The translations under genes were made by a program, and so were the position numbers. From Siderastrea siderea (taxonomy: Eukaryota; Cnidaria; Anthozoa; Scleractinia; Rhizangiidae), in NCBI GenBank assembly GCA_964030785.1, contig OZ034971.1, forward strand, positions 14,893,679 through 14,957,678: a DNA stretch of 64,000 nt, given 5' to 3'. The notes under the pieces are model-generated. The model worked only from the letters and a program-made list of their open reading frames with translations. It was not told the origin of the DNA and did no database searches. Positions within the stretch are counted from its first letter, which is position 1; each line of letters opens with the position of its first letter. Shown here piece after piece: positions 44,411 through 59,400 of this stretch.

Positions 44411-47400
44411 ATGGAAAACCTAAACGATTTGGGCGAATACCTAAACACAGAAATCGTTTGTACCCTTGCTGGTCTTGGTTATTCAGAGGGAAGCGACTAC
44501 TACAAGAGCCCAGATTGTCTTGGTAAGTTGAATAAAAGCATTGAAAAATGTTACAAACTGCAGGCCTTAGGGCCTAGGGCTACTTTGGAAAGGATCATTA
44601 GATTTTTCAGGGGGAGGAGGGTGGAGGGTGGGCAATTCTTTTTTTCTGTCCTATTTTTCTCGTAGCCTCCCACGCAGTCGTTTTTAGGGGAGTCGTATTA
44701 CCCTCCTCCCCACAAACGCCTGCTTACCGGAGTTCAATATTCCTTTCCGCCGCTTAGCCAATCACATTGTACCTACTTATGGCTGGTAGGTTGACCTTGA
44801 CCGCAGGACGCTTTCGCGGGAGCATGTGCAGATAAACACACGCGCGGTATAAATTTTAAAATGTACGGCAAAAGGTCATCTCAAAATCGTCCTTGAACGC
44901 AAGGATAACTAAATCTCCTAAGCTTTCAAATGGCAAGTTAAACTTCAAAATCGGTGCTTAGATTTTGATGAAATAATTTTATTTATGTGCTCGATAAACC
45001 CTGTTTAGGCGTAATATTTATGATATCGCGTTGCAATCCCACGCAGCACTAAATTTTTACAAAAGCATTAATGTTGCATTTGAAAGCTTAAGGAGTATAG
45101 ATAATCCTACACTTCTAAGTTAAATGAACCATTTGAGAACTCAGAGAATGTAGTTATAATTATCCCCGCATTTAATCAGCGATTTAAACTTAGAAATCCC
45201 TCGAGAGATTTTAAAACTGATAAATTCAATGCAAAAGGTAAGCTCTGTGTAATCACAGTGGTGATTGTAAACTAGACTATGCGTTATAAACTAGGACTAG
45301 CAGTCCCTTCTGTTTTAATAGGGAATATCGTGCGAAAAGAGCATGCGAACGCACGTTGCAAAAACCTCCTTCGTCCCTCAACGCAAAGATAGCAGAAACG
45401 TTAATGGATATGCCAGCGAATTTAGTCAGATTTAGTATGACAGATTTCGCCGCCGAAACGCACTTGGTTGTTGTGCCACGTGTGATATTTTCATCTCATT
45501 CATCGGTTTATCATCTCGCTCGGTCCTTTGTCGTCTTACCCTTTGTCTTTTCAAGTCGTAGAAGTCTCTTATATCCCTTCGCATTGCATTGGCTCCAGCA
45601 GTTTTAGAAGCGCTGAAGTCTTCACTGTCCGTCCGTTTGATCAAGCGAGCAAGATCAACAACGCTTTGTCAGAAAATTCGAAATCTTTCGATCGATAATG
45701 GATAAAAGCGTCGCACAGGAAACACTTTTAATCACACGCAATTTATATTATTTCCGATGTTTCAGACATAATTCGCCATTCTAGAAGTAAAAAATATATT
45801 CCAACTTCCCGGCACCAGCATCTCTAAACAAAAACAATCACGGGAAATACAGAAGCGTACATTGTAACGATTAATTTGATTGGTCTTCGTCAAACAATGC
45901 CTCAATGGGGATTGGTTAGATTGCCTCGCAAGTAAAACAATGGGAAAGGAATGTCGAACTCGGGTAAGCAGGCGTTTGTGGGGAGGAGGGTAATACGACT
46001 CCCCTAAAAACGACTGCGTGGGAGGCTATTTTTCTCGTGGCTGAAAGCTTTGTATGAATGTTCTTTCTCTAGTTTGCTAGACATTTCTTTGTTTTCTTTT
46101 GCTGTGCAATTTTTTTTATTCAACAAGAGCTTTGCAGAAGTGTTTTGTTTTGGTATTTGCCTAACCTGCCCCCCTCCCCTCAAAAATGAACTGAGATATC
46201 CCTTACACATTATGAGTTACATGTATGTGATGTGGTTAAGAATACAAGTCTGGGGTCTGTTTATTACTTGGGGTCTCATTTTGCCGAGCAGTGACTAAAG
46301 CAAACAAGCCCAATACTGCAACCTGTAGTTTAGCTGTGGGCTTTTATTGTTATAGTTGGGATGTTTTATTGTAAGGTTGTATGATTGATCGTTGGTTGCC
46401 TTGTGGTGGGCTGGAAAAGATGAGGTTCAATAGGACAGGAAAGCAAACTTTGGTCAGACACTATAGCAAAATGACAGAACCAGATGTGTGAGGTGCAGTG
46501 AGTGAGAGGTGAAAATGTTCCTCAAGTGAAGGTGAAGATGAAACGGAAGGTGAAAGTGCCTAAATCAGGACTGCGTTAGTACTGTTGTCTGGCATTAAGC
46601 AGTGAAAAGCAGAACTGTACCCTCATTTCTTGAGGCATCGTAAAGAAAGGCCATTCATTAATTGTGTGGTTCCAGGAAATATCCATACCCCCCCAAAGGA
46701 GGGTCATTGGAAATTCTGAGGGGGAGGGGGGTGTTTAACACCAAAAATTTTAAAGGAAAGTATGAAGCTAAACTGGAATTTCCAGAGGGGTGTGGGGGTT
46801 CAAACCAAAAAACCCTCTGTTGGGGGGGGGGGGGGGGGGAGGGTACAGATATTTTCTGGAACAACACATTGAAGGGCTGAGAGCATAAGTGTCTTATCGC
46901 AAATTTTAGACGGTTTTACATGTATTTTGTTTGCTCCAAACTGCGTCAAATTTTGCATGAGACCTTCGGTTCTCTCAAAGAACTCTGCCCAAAGTTTTTT
47001 CCTCTGATGTACACATCTTTCACACGGGAACTCTTGCAACAGGTGACAGATGTGTGGCTATCTGATGCTCCCTTCGCACTCACTCCACTTGGTACAAATC
47101 AGAAGAAAAACCTCTGAGCAGTGTTCTTTGAATGAACGAAGGCCCAATGCAAAAATTGAAGCAGTTTGGAGCAAAAAATAAAACCACTTAATCGATTGGC
47201 GCGGCATAAGCCCTTCAATTCCATAATGCCAGGCAAATTCTGCAATTGCTGGTAACAGTGCCCAGGTGCCATGCTAAAAGTAATTTATCATAGGGACACT
47301 AGCAAAAAGTAACTATCTTTGTATTAGCATCTGTTGGCAAGCACCAGGAGAATTTACCTGGAGAACAGTACACTGTATTATTAATTTTATTGCAGCCTCC

Positions 47401-50400
47401 ACCAATGTGAAATCCCTACCATTAATACATAATTATTATGTTTAATCATTTCTGCAGAGAGCCTTAAAGACTTGGTCAGATTTTTGCGCCGTGATGACAC
47501 CACCTGTGAGATAAGACGTCAGCTTGGATATTCCGAAGTACTGCAAAATGTATGTTACTTTTGCCAATTAAAGCAAATGTAAAACGTAAATCTTGTGTGC
47601 TTAAGGTCAAAATTCGAGAAGTACAACTACGCAAAAATCAATAAGTTCATAGTGTGGAAACTAAATGGGTACGTGGTACAGTACAAATAACAAAAGTTTG
47701 AACACTAGAATGAATTGGAAGGTGAAATCAGACAGATGTGAGATGAATACAGGCCAACCTTGATTACCCAGACTTTTCTCTGTGGTTCTGATTTATTTAT
47801 GAATGTTTATATGCAGGGCTGCAAATAATTTTTCTTTTTTGAAAGGACATGTGTTCAAACAAGTCTCCATTTTGGTTGGACAAATAGAAATATGGTCGGA
47901 CGTTTCCTTTTTTAATTATTATTTTTAAGGGGAAGTCTTTTTGAAATAATCATTTCTTATCATTATTTCCTTATTATTTCGTTAAAAAATTTGTCCGGAC
48001 ATAATGTCTGACCAAAGGTAAGATTTCATCAGACATGGGCCGATTTTAGTCGGACGTTGTCCGATGACCGACAGTTATTTGCAGCTCTGATATGTCATGG
48101 TTGTAACAACCTTGAGCAGAAAAATGTGCAAGTAATTCACTGAAACAAGCCCTATTTACACTGTACTCTTTTTTCCCGAGCAAAAACTGATTGAGAACAT
48201 CCTCAGAAGCATGTAGCTATTAATAATAATTATTATTTTTAGTAGTCTGTGAATACAGTTTCTTCTTTAAATACCCAAGATGATCACTAACCTAAGTCTT
48301 GTTCGACGATGTATTTAGTTTCGAGTTATCTGAAGAAAATATTCATTATATTCTTCTTGATTATCGAGACTCGATCATTCAGATTATTTTCATTAGTACC
48401 ACTGACTCCTGACAATTAAGGTTTGACTGTAAACTGCCATGAAGTAACTTCATGGTTTGTTTACCAAGCTGACTGTTTGTGGTACATCCATGTCATAGTC
48501 TAATTTAAGTGTTCGTGCATATTTTTTAAATTTGCACTGTAAAGGAAAACCTGACTATTCCAGCGCAATACCCAAAAGTGTGACCATTCCTAACACTAAT
48601 TCTTGTACGCCATTATGCATGATCATCCAATCAGAGGATAGTTTCATGAAAACAAGTTCGAGCTGAAAGCTGGATTTGGTTTTCTGGAAACTATCCTTGA
48701 CTTCTTACTGCACAGTTAATCTCACAAAAAGGTGCAAATGAATTAGAAGTCATCACACTTTTGGACATAGCACTGTATCAACCAATGACACCAGACACCA
48801 CCTATTGTCTGATTTGATTTTATAATTTATTATTCCACTGTTATGTCATTTTACCCTATAAAGGCAAAAGAACATGCAAAATATGCCAGCCTATTACACT
48901 GTACAACCCCAGTTTGACTGTTTTTTTTTTCACTGAAGGAGGACGAAGCAAAAACGAAATGCAGTGGAATAATAAACCTCTTATTCGGTGTTTTGGTGGA
49001 TAATATCCATGGACATTTCACTCATTGCTTGCATTACTATGCAACTCGTATAATATCCGCGCGTATTATTTACCAAAACACCGAATAAGGTGTATTTATT
49101 TATCTTTTATGACTTTTCTCTTCAACCCTCAATGAAACTGACCCCCAAAACTGCCTTGCCTGAGCTCTGTTTACTGGGCAACAGGAGAAACACACATGTT
49201 TGGCATTGACAAAAACGCGTCCTGATCCGCAGCTGTCTCGAGACGAATGAGAAGCACATGGTTCGTGCGATCACATGACCAACATATAAACAATGGAGGG
49301 GGGTTGTAGCAATGTCCAATAAGTCCTCCCCACAATCCCCCGCCTCACGTAAATCATTAAACAGCAAAATATCAGAGATAAGGCATAAAAGCTCTATTTG
49401 CAGGCAAATATTTCATTTTTGAAGAAACAAACAAATGGTTGTACAATGTAGTTTTACTTGTAACCAAATGATATTTGTAAAACCTTTGCTTGGGGAAATG
49501 AGTTAATGATTGTCCTCTTCTTTCAGGATCTTGTGGCAATCCTTAAAAGCTGTTCTTCAAAAGAGAGAGAGATTTTTGACATGGTTATAAGGTATGGTAT
49601 ACTCGGGGCAATAGAACAGTGTCGAGGTAACAAAGTCAGTACTCTGCACAGAAATTAACGTGTACTCCAGAAACTTTTTTATTCATCTGCAAAACGATAG
49701 ATACTGGTCTTGAAAACATGTGGAAATTATGTGTGACCACAGCCATGACTTTGTCAGTCATGGGCAAATTTTTGCCAGGAATTATCTGATGATAAGCTGT
49801 TATTTGATGCTGTGCACTCAGAGAGGTGAGGGAGCTCAATTGGAGATCCATGTCATTAGCTGATTTTTCTGTTGTTGATGCTTTATTTTTGTATTTTTCT
49901 TTTTAGGCTTATGGTAAATTTGACTCAGCCAGCAGTGTTGTGCTTTGGAAACAACATCCCAGACGACAAAACAGGCCAGCATTATTACCTGGACCTTGTG
50001 ACTCAGTTACAATCGTACAAAGAGGTATGACCTCCTAATGGTCTACAGGAGTGGTCAATATTCTTTTCAGTAAAATTGTGTGGTACTTCAACTTAGAAAT
50101 CTTTGAAAAGTTGCAGACTGTTCATGACTGTTGCTTTTGTGTCTGAAAATACAGGCATTCACAGAGAAGGGAGTGATGTCAATAATCGGAAGAGAACTTG
50201 GAAGGTTACTTCAGATGGTAAGAATTCTTCCATGTGACATTTAAGGCAGTTATTTCAATTTTCGTTCTTAATTATCTGATTGTATGCAGACTTGTAATAC
50301 ATCCAACGTGTAAGGAACGAACACCCCATTTTTGTTATGAATGTTTTTTTTTATTCATAAATACAGTAATAAGAATTTGTTGAATGTAGTTGACACATCA

Positions 50401-53400
50401 AAGCTAGTTGACACATCAAATACATGTAAAAGTTGGTGGGTGAATCCCTGTTTTTCTTCTTTCTGGATACCATATTATGCACCTAGCGTTCTGTCTGTTA
50501 AGTGGTCCAGGTCTGCAAATAATTTTTCTTTTTTGAATGGACATATGTCCGACCAAGTCTCCATTTTGGTCGGACAAAACAGAAATGTGGTCGGGCGTTT
50601 TTTAATCATTATTATTTTTAAGTGGAAGTCTTTTTGAAATGATTATTTTTTATCATTATTTACTTATTATTTGGTAAAAGAATTTGTCCGGACATAATGT
50701 CCGATCAAAGTTAAGATTTCGTCGGACGTGGACCGATTTTAGTCGGACATTGTCCAATGACCGACAGTTATTTCCAGCTCTGGTGGTCGAAGGACTGATG
50801 CACTTTTGTGCACGCTTACTTAGCTGCTGGCCATGGCGATCTTCTATAAGTTTTCAGTAAAGCTTTCCCCTGGTTGGTAAAACTCTGTTTTTGGAGAGGA
50901 GGTAGCCACACAATTTCAGCATCTTTGATTCATTTTTCGGTATTGGCTAATGTTTTTCAGGAGTGGGATGACAGGCTAGAAGAAGACTCGCTATTAATTG
51001 AGAGAATTCTGTTGCTGATAAGAAACATTCTGCATGTGCCAGCAAACAAGCAAGCAGAGAAGGTACTTTCCTGTTTTCATCATTAATGTCATAAAATCCT
51101 GGCTAGAAGCTCTATAAGCCCATCAGCCTGCTAAAGAAAACTGCTCTGAGTATACGCTACTCCCCCTCTCCACACTCTTCCTTGCTTCCTAACGATAACA
51201 TCGTCACCGAACATTGTACAGCATATCATCAGAATGCTGTGTCTTAATTTAGCCTCTCCTTTGTTTGTTAGTACAGCTGTAGCTCATTCTTAAAGCTATT
51301 AAACATTCATATCTTCAACTACCAATCACCAGATGTACTATATGGGCACACATTTGGATATGGTATACACGTACCACTCTCCACTGAAACCTTTTAACTA
51401 TGCACATTTCACAACTTGTACAAATATAATAAATATTTATCATTCAGTTGCATCCACTATGCTCATACAATGGCTCATTGACAACTCAAATTTACTTTTG
51501 AAGTGCAGTTCTTGAACATTCCTAACTAAATGCTGAGGGCAGTTTTTTCTTTATTTTCTAGAGTTCTCTGCACTTGTACTTGAGACCCAAAGGTACAAGT
51601 TTCAAGCAGATTAGAACTTTATTATTCTGTTCGTCAGTTCTGTGCTTCAAACTTCTTTAAACTTGGCACCTGCTGAACATCATAGTCATTGAATGTATGT
51701 GCTTCATGGATTGAAACAACAAACGCACTTGGCCTGCAGCCTTTTTTCTGACTGTTTGGAACCTCTGATGAAACACTCCCCTTGATCCCTCGATGTTGAT
51801 GTAGTACTTCTGAAACATTTTTTTGATACAGCTTATAAGCCCCTCCCACCTCCTAGGATATAACCCCGATCACTGATTTGCAAGTTGTCGCATTTAAAAA
51901 ATAAAAGTCAGTTAGACCATGCAAACTCTTCACTTGTTTGGTCACAGATCACCCAAGATCACACACTAACAGAGAGAACTTGGGTTATCTGTGGTTTGGT
52001 TTATGCAAATACTGCATACTGTGATTACCATTGTTGTTCTTGTTGATTCAGAGAACAGATGATGATGCAAGCATTCATGACCAGGTTATATGGTAAGTCC
52101 ACTGAGCAAATTCTTTATTGGAAATAACTGTTTGGGCAGAACTTCTCTGTAATTGTTTTGGAAAAAACTTTGCTTTAACTTACATTATTTTATGTTAGTT
52201 AGTATTGGAATAACTCCTTTCATTACTAAACTTATTAAACTTGTTGCTAATGATGTTGTTTGATTACTTGCTTAGGAACCTTCATGTTAATGGCATAGAT
52301 GATCTTTTACTCTTCATAGCAAGTTCTCCAGATGAGGTGGGTTATAAGCATTAAACAGTTAATCATGGCTATAATTAAAGGGACACTATCCCGATAATGC
52401 GCACGCGTGAACGTCAGCTGTTATCTTTCAAAAAACAGTAGAACTGTCACATTGAGGCAACAAGATTACTCCGCGGCCCACGCGGCGATCCGCTGTTTAC
52501 ATCTTCCATCCATTTAAATATTTGCTCGCGTTTTATAGCTCCAAGGAAGCTACAACTTAAATTTCTTGACGAAAGGGTCTACAGATCACACTCCATGATG
52601 CGAAACACAAAATATAAATCACCGGAGATTTTCGGATTTAATTGCAGTGAAAGCTAGAGATTTCTTTGGCGAAACATCCCGTCGGACTTTCGTAACAAGA
52701 GGACTTACATTGGTGTTTTGTATTAGTTCCTGTTGCTTTTGGAGGGACAAATATGTCGTTTAGAGTGCAAAATAAGGTCAGCTAGCATTTTCGGCGAGCC
52801 GTCAGCTGCTCTGAAATTCGCGGATAGGATTCTGTTTCCTAAAATTGTCTGCGACCTAAATATTCAGCTAAAAAATCCAAACAGATCAATCTGTATTAGC
52901 TTTCACAAATATGCCTTTATAACCTCTGAAGCTATCTTAGAAAGCAGGAAATGATATTTCAAGTATTTTGCTAAAATTTTCTCGTTGGGTGCCCCTGATT
53001 GTACACAAAGATTTAACAGAGCGTGATGCGAAACACAAAATCCTGCAACAGAATTAAAAACATAAGCCGAGCCCGGCGTTACAAACATCAGCAGGGAAAC
53101 TCGTCACGCTGCAGTGAATATTTCAGATCCTTTATTGTCGAAAATATAAACTGAGAGGCGGAAAAACCCATAAATTTCCTAAATTAGCCAAATTCAACGT
53201 ACCTATTATGCAAGAGCGGCATAAAAACCACATTAAGTCGCTTAACAAACGATCAGAAGTCAAACCAACAAAGAATAACAAACGACGAAAGCCACAAGAA
53301 TCCACGAGTTATGACCTTGATATGACCTCGAGAATGCGATGCCTAAGTTGTAACGGCTCAGTTCAGTCAACATTTAAAAATCCTCCACTCTAAACCCGCT

Positions 53401-56400
53401 TCAAAAAAACAAGAAGCAAAATGGGTCAAAAGACCACGATAAGACGCGGCGTACAAGTAAAAGTAGAAGTCGTGCAGCGTGCAGGCCTTCCAGCCCATCA
53501 GTTTATGGCTGTGTCGGTCGAATACAGACACCACTGATCCCTTCAGTCGTTTCCATGTCTCATGGGTTGCTTTCTTTATATATATTCTGGTATGCTGCTC
53601 GTTCCATTTCTTCTTATTCATTTCACGATTTTCTGAGCTTTTATGGAAGCTGCCTGGAGAAAGAAGCCTTGGACCGGCGCCATGGCGCTTCCCTCCTCTC
53701 GTTCCTCCATCCAACGGCATTGAAAACAACGCCAAAAAATCCCGATCTCACACAAATTGGAACGTAACGAAAACTATGTATCATTAATCTATAACTGGGA
53801 GAAGCTTTAGGGTGATATTGAACTAAACTGAGCACGATGCAAACGGATTTTTGAAGGTTCTACATCACTTCTCGCATCTTTTGAATTCACGACATCCTGT
53901 CAGGAAATCAAAGTTTGGAACATGTGCAGTAAGCGGATATTGGTCCTTTAATGACGGGTTATTAGCAGCTCTGATTTGAGCAGTAATTGGACATTGTGTG
54001 TCATGTCTGAGTTATGTGTAGTCCCCCCCCTCCCCAATGGGTGTTTCTTTGATTTGAACCCCCACCTTCATCCTTCTAAAAAATCCAGTTTAGCTTGATG
54101 CTTTCCTTCAAAATCTTGGCTTTTGAGACCCCTACCTTGGATTTCCAGTTACCATCCATGGGGTGGATCATATTTTCTGGAAGTATTCAACTGTACAGTA
54201 TGTTCATTATGCACACTGACTTGATTGGGTTCACCTATCTTGATAAAAAGTTCTGTGACTTTATTCACCAGAAAGTGTCGCTTATCCTCAAGAAATATTT
54301 GTTTAATCGACACATTATGTAGATCAGTGAGTTAACATTAATTGTCTTCCCTGTTCTTTCCAAATTCTATAAAAAGACAGCATTAGAGTGTAAAGCTTTA
54401 ATTTTAAGGTTGACATTTTCTTGTATGCATACAAATTTCATATTATTGTGCAATAAACACTGTCTTGTTTTCTGCAGAGACGATGGAGTATGCACATACT
54501 GGAAATTGTTTCACTAATGCTCAGGGAACAGGTTGGTGGGAAATGTTCTGAGAAGTACAGCTCATAAAGCCAGTATTAAGACTATGGCACTGAAACTTAG
54601 GGTAGTTAGGATGAACTTCAAAATGTTTCTTTTGAAGTCCACATATTGACTTGGTGATGTCGCTTATGAGGGAATTATGTCATGATTTCAAATTGGTGGC
54701 CATCTTGGATCTGCCATCTTGGATTTCTGGCTTTTTCCAAAACCTTCACAAACCATTAAAACTGGCTAAAAAGTAATAAAAAGCTAGAAAAAAATGATAT
54801 AAAAAGTGTAAAAGTAAGCAAAAAAAAGTTAAAATTTTTGTTTCAAAACAGTAAAATTCAAAAATAATTTTAAGAAAACTGCAAGTCAAAATAATTATAG
54901 TTGCCATGGAAACATCGGATTTGATAAATAATGACATGCCACACCAAATTGTCACTAGGTAAATTGTTGGTAAAGTCACAAAGGTTTTTTTTTTTTGTAA
55001 TTTGTTTATTTTTATTTTGCAACAACACAATACAGTACTTAGGATACATTACCTAAGGTAACTTAACTAACAATATGCATTACAAAGTTTGGTGGCTTTT
55101 GCTTGCATAATAAAAAATCATAAATGATCAAAGTCAGCATGGGCTCCCAAAATATACTCCAAAAATAGTGTCTCCCTGGACGCTGACTCCCCAAATGGGT
55201 ACTTAAATTTTAAAGGCTCATTTACGATGTATTTAAAACCAGTTTATTTTAACTGTTTGCATCACAGGCAACCCAAGCCCACACTGTGGTCATGGTGTTA
55301 AATGTTAGGATTTGTGTGGGAATTTGAGAGAATGTTTGGAAGTTTAGAATAAAATATATTTTTTTTACAATAATTCCTCACTTGTTTTAGTTTATGTCCC
55401 TACCGTGTAAGTTGGCCCATCGCTTTCTCACTGTGTAAATATAACAACAAGGTTGGGGCCAGAATATTACTAAGGGTGAGTATAGTCAAAAAAAAGAATA
55501 ATCTTGTTGAAATTGTTGAAACCTCTCTTGCTTTTCAATAATTCTTTGCTAAGGAGAAAGGCAAATGGCATTCATACCTTTTGACACCAGCGAAGGGAAA
55601 GTTATGTCAATTGTTGGGTCACAGATAATTGTAGATAAAATAAAAATGGGCTTTAAGTGTTCAAACATTGCATGGTACGCATACTATAGCACCTTTATGC
55701 GGCCTGGACTGGGTTAGTGGTCAGTTTTTATCTCTTACAGGGAGATACCTGTGGAATATGTTTTCTTAACTCAAGAAATTAAGACGATTTCCGCTCCACG
55801 TTCGAGCAGTAAGTGCAAAAATTAAGTTACCAAAAAAATACTTGCAGCACTGTCACATTTTGAGAACAGATAAGAAGAATTTATCATTACTTTTGCTCCC
55901 AAGCTGACCCCGCGAGAGAAAATTGGATTTGAAGTTATCCATATTTCAATTAAAAAGACGCTTCATGTCAGTTCAAAACAAAATGGCGCTCGTTTTTAGT
56001 ATACTTTTACGAGATTTGAAATTAATTTTCTTGAGAATGCTTGAGAATTTCATCGCGGGGTCACTTGGGCAAGTGAACTAGAGTGAGATGTTTCAAATAG
56101 CATTTAAAATGTTACCGTGCTATGAGTAGTTTTTTGGTAAATATTTTTTGCACTTATTGCTCGAACGTTGAGCGGAATCCGTCTTAACAGTCTAAGGCCC
56201 GTGTATTTACAGTGCTACATGTGAAAAGCAGGTTCTGGCACATACAACTAGAGGAACCAAGTAGTTTTGTGACCATCTTTGGAAGATAATGGGGATGCTA
56301 CAGGTGGCTTTGAGTGCCATTTGGTTTATCTTCAGCACCACTGGAATTTCATAGAAGGATTATGTTCCACTTGAAGGTCTACTGAGAAAGAAAGTTCTAG

Positions 56401-59400
56401 CAGATGACAAACTGGTCTTTGGCTTGGGTGAAACAAATGAAGAAGCCTTCATAGATCATGACTGCAACCTGAATGAGTTGCTCAACTGGCAGAGGGGCAT
56501 TAAGCTGAATGCAGATAAGATGCCGCTTAGACAGTAGCAAGTCACCTATAAACTATGGGCCATGTAATGATTATCCCTAGAGAGTCTCAGTGCTGATCCA
56601 AATAAGTTGAAAGCCATCAGCGAAATTCCACTACCCAATGATAAGCATGGTGTCTAGAAAATTCTAGTTATGGCCAACTATGGTCAGGTGCGACTAAATC
56701 ACTGTGGGAACTTTTCAGGAGGGACAACGTGTTTGTCTGTTGGGAAGAAGTCCATGGGAAGTGTGTCTGGAGGAAGTAAAGACCAGTAAAAAGCCGGTTC
56801 TAACCCTAGCTCCAGAGAAAAGTGTTAGAACTGTAAAGGAAATTGTAAAGAAAGCCACTAATGCAGGCCACGATCTCCACTTGTCATTACTGGACTTCAG
56901 GAACACACTTCCAAAGGAATGGACAGCTCGATCCCCAGCACAGCATCTTTTCTCATGCAGAAGCTGAACTCTACTACCCATGGCTAGCAAGCTGTTGCAG
57001 CCCAAATCAATGTGAGTCACAATTTACAAGAAAGAAAACAGAGACAAGCCTTCTACTACAACATGTTGGAGCTAAGGCGTTGGAACAGTTAAGAGGGAGT
57101 CAAAAGGGCAGTCAAAATGGTTCAAAAGCTGATCAGAAGGTAGATGTATTCTGCTACAAAGTCCACACTGAAGATGGTCAACTGTATCACTCGAACCACC
57201 CTCCTCTAGATAAGATTTCTTAGAGGTTGATACCCAAGGTTGATGAACAGGTTGCACCAGCAAAGATGGCTAGTCTGACCCCACCACACCATGAGAAACC
57301 TGCTAAGGATGCAGCCCAGTTACTGACTGAATCCCCAGCATTGAAGGTGCTAGATAACTAATTCATGCATCCTGATCACTTAATTATTCTGAGAGTGGAG
57401 GAACTACTGAGAGTGGAAAAACAGTCAGTAGCACCTGCGAACTTGAAGGAAGGGAAGACGTCACAATATTTTTATGTAATAAGTGCTTGCCTTCAGGCTT
57501 GCACAGGAGATTGTGATATTCTGGATACACTTGGATTCTTGGATGTGCTATAGCTTATTTATGCTACTCACACATTGTGCTCTCACTAAATTCTGACCAT
57601 TTAAAAATCCTTCAATATTTGTACCCAATTTTTTTTGTCGAAGCCTTTTTGCAAGACATCTGTGGTATTGAAGTGGCTGAGACGCCACTAGCAGACATGC
57701 TATGAACGCTGTGATGATGTAAGGCTAGGTTATTAATGTTGCAAAAGCCTGGCGAATGTCTACTGTTAAACTAAGCTGTTCTGATCCACTGAATTGACAA
57801 CGGAGACAGGATAAAATGGGAGATGAAACTGCACAAGAGGAACACAACGAGGCAAGGCAGGAGTGCTGGCAGTGTTCAGGAGAGCGTGGGCATCATAAAT
57901 CTGAAAGGAGAACAAGCCCAACATGAGAAAGCGTGGAAGCTATGGCAAGATCAATTCGAATGAGCAATGCAGTGGATGTCAGTGAGTCCGGCAGTTTAGC
58001 TCAATTTGTTCCTGTTAGTAGGCAGCGAAGAACTCCGAACGCTACTAGAACAGCCTACAAATCACAAGTCGCTCATCCAGAAGCTAAACCAGCACTTTGA
58101 GGCATCAACTGGTTTCCCAACCTACCGTTTGCGGACTTTGAAACGAAGTGTACAAAACAAGGGCTACACTGCGAGTTCCCAATCACTTTAGAAAATGCTA
58201 TCTTCATAAAAACAAGGAATGGAGAGCTTTGCAATGAAGTGATCCAAAAGAATGAGAAGCTGAAAATGGTGCGTGAAACAGCAAAAGCATTCAGAATAGC
58301 TAAGCAAGGAAATAATATGATAACAAGTGGCAATTCTAAGGTCCAAGAAGGTGAACAATTGAATGCAAAGGATAGGAAAAAATTGAACAAGATCACCAGG
58401 CCAGGACAGTACAGCATGAGGAATAGCACACCTGACAAAGACACAAGCAGACCAACAACCAAGTTATGCTGCATTAGATGTGGAAACACCACCCATCCAA
58501 AGGGAGGTGTTTGTAAGAATTGCATCAGATGCGGTGGAAGTAATCATTTAGTTAGAGTGTGTCCAAGCAGGAAGGCGAGCTGCTTTGGTAAGCAGGTCAG
58601 AGCCCTGGAGCCAAATAGTCCCTGGATACCCAAAGAGATGTCACTGTCATCACTGAGAAACACTTCAAGAGACTTAAAGGAACAAGTCACCTGCAGCTAA
58701 CAAAAGAGGTTATCAGAGTTTATTTGGGAGATGACCCGGGACTGGCATTGGCATTAGTTGGCTGTTTCACTGCCACCTCAAACCAGAGGAGCATCAAAGA
58801 GGTCGTTGATGTAGTAAAGGGTCAAGGGGACATTGCACTCCTAAGTTGTCAGGTAGCCGAAAACATGGGTCCCCTATAGTATCACATCAAGCAGACAACA
58901 AAAGCTTCTCACCCAGTCATGGAAGTGGAATGCATCAGCATCTGAAAACTTGAAGGTGTGATCATGAAACTGCACGTGGTGCCCAGCGCGCTAGGAGCGG
59001 ATCAGAAGCAGAGAAAAGTATCTTTACCACTGAAAGACAAACTTGATCAAATCTCAGACAGATGGCACAATCTAGACATCATGGAGGATGTACGAGATGA
59101 GCCAACAGATTGGTGCTGTCATGTGCTCCTCACTCCTAAGAAGGATGGTGAAAGCATAGGGCAAGCCTCGACGTGACTGACGGCAACAAGTACATCAAGA
59201 CGACAAGGCACACCATACCCACCCTGCTTGAACTGGAAACCAGACTGAATGGAGCTACCCGGTAAGTAATTTTCACACCTGGACATGAATGATGGCTTCA
59301 TGCAGTTAAAGTTAGCAGAAGAGGGCAGAAAGCTGTCCACATTCTATACACATTGTGGACCTGAGCGTTTCAAGAGGCTAGACTTTGAAGTGGACAGTGC

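Noticed and set aside
45356..45644. ORFs inside the 44663-46028 element as a transposase
   Set aside because: No DDE motif or zinc-finger pattern of Mutator-like transposases could be seen.
53367..53735. 122-codon minus ORF as a host gene
   Set aside because: It lies wholly inside a TTAA-flanked element in a Timeless intron and is better explained as transposon-borne.
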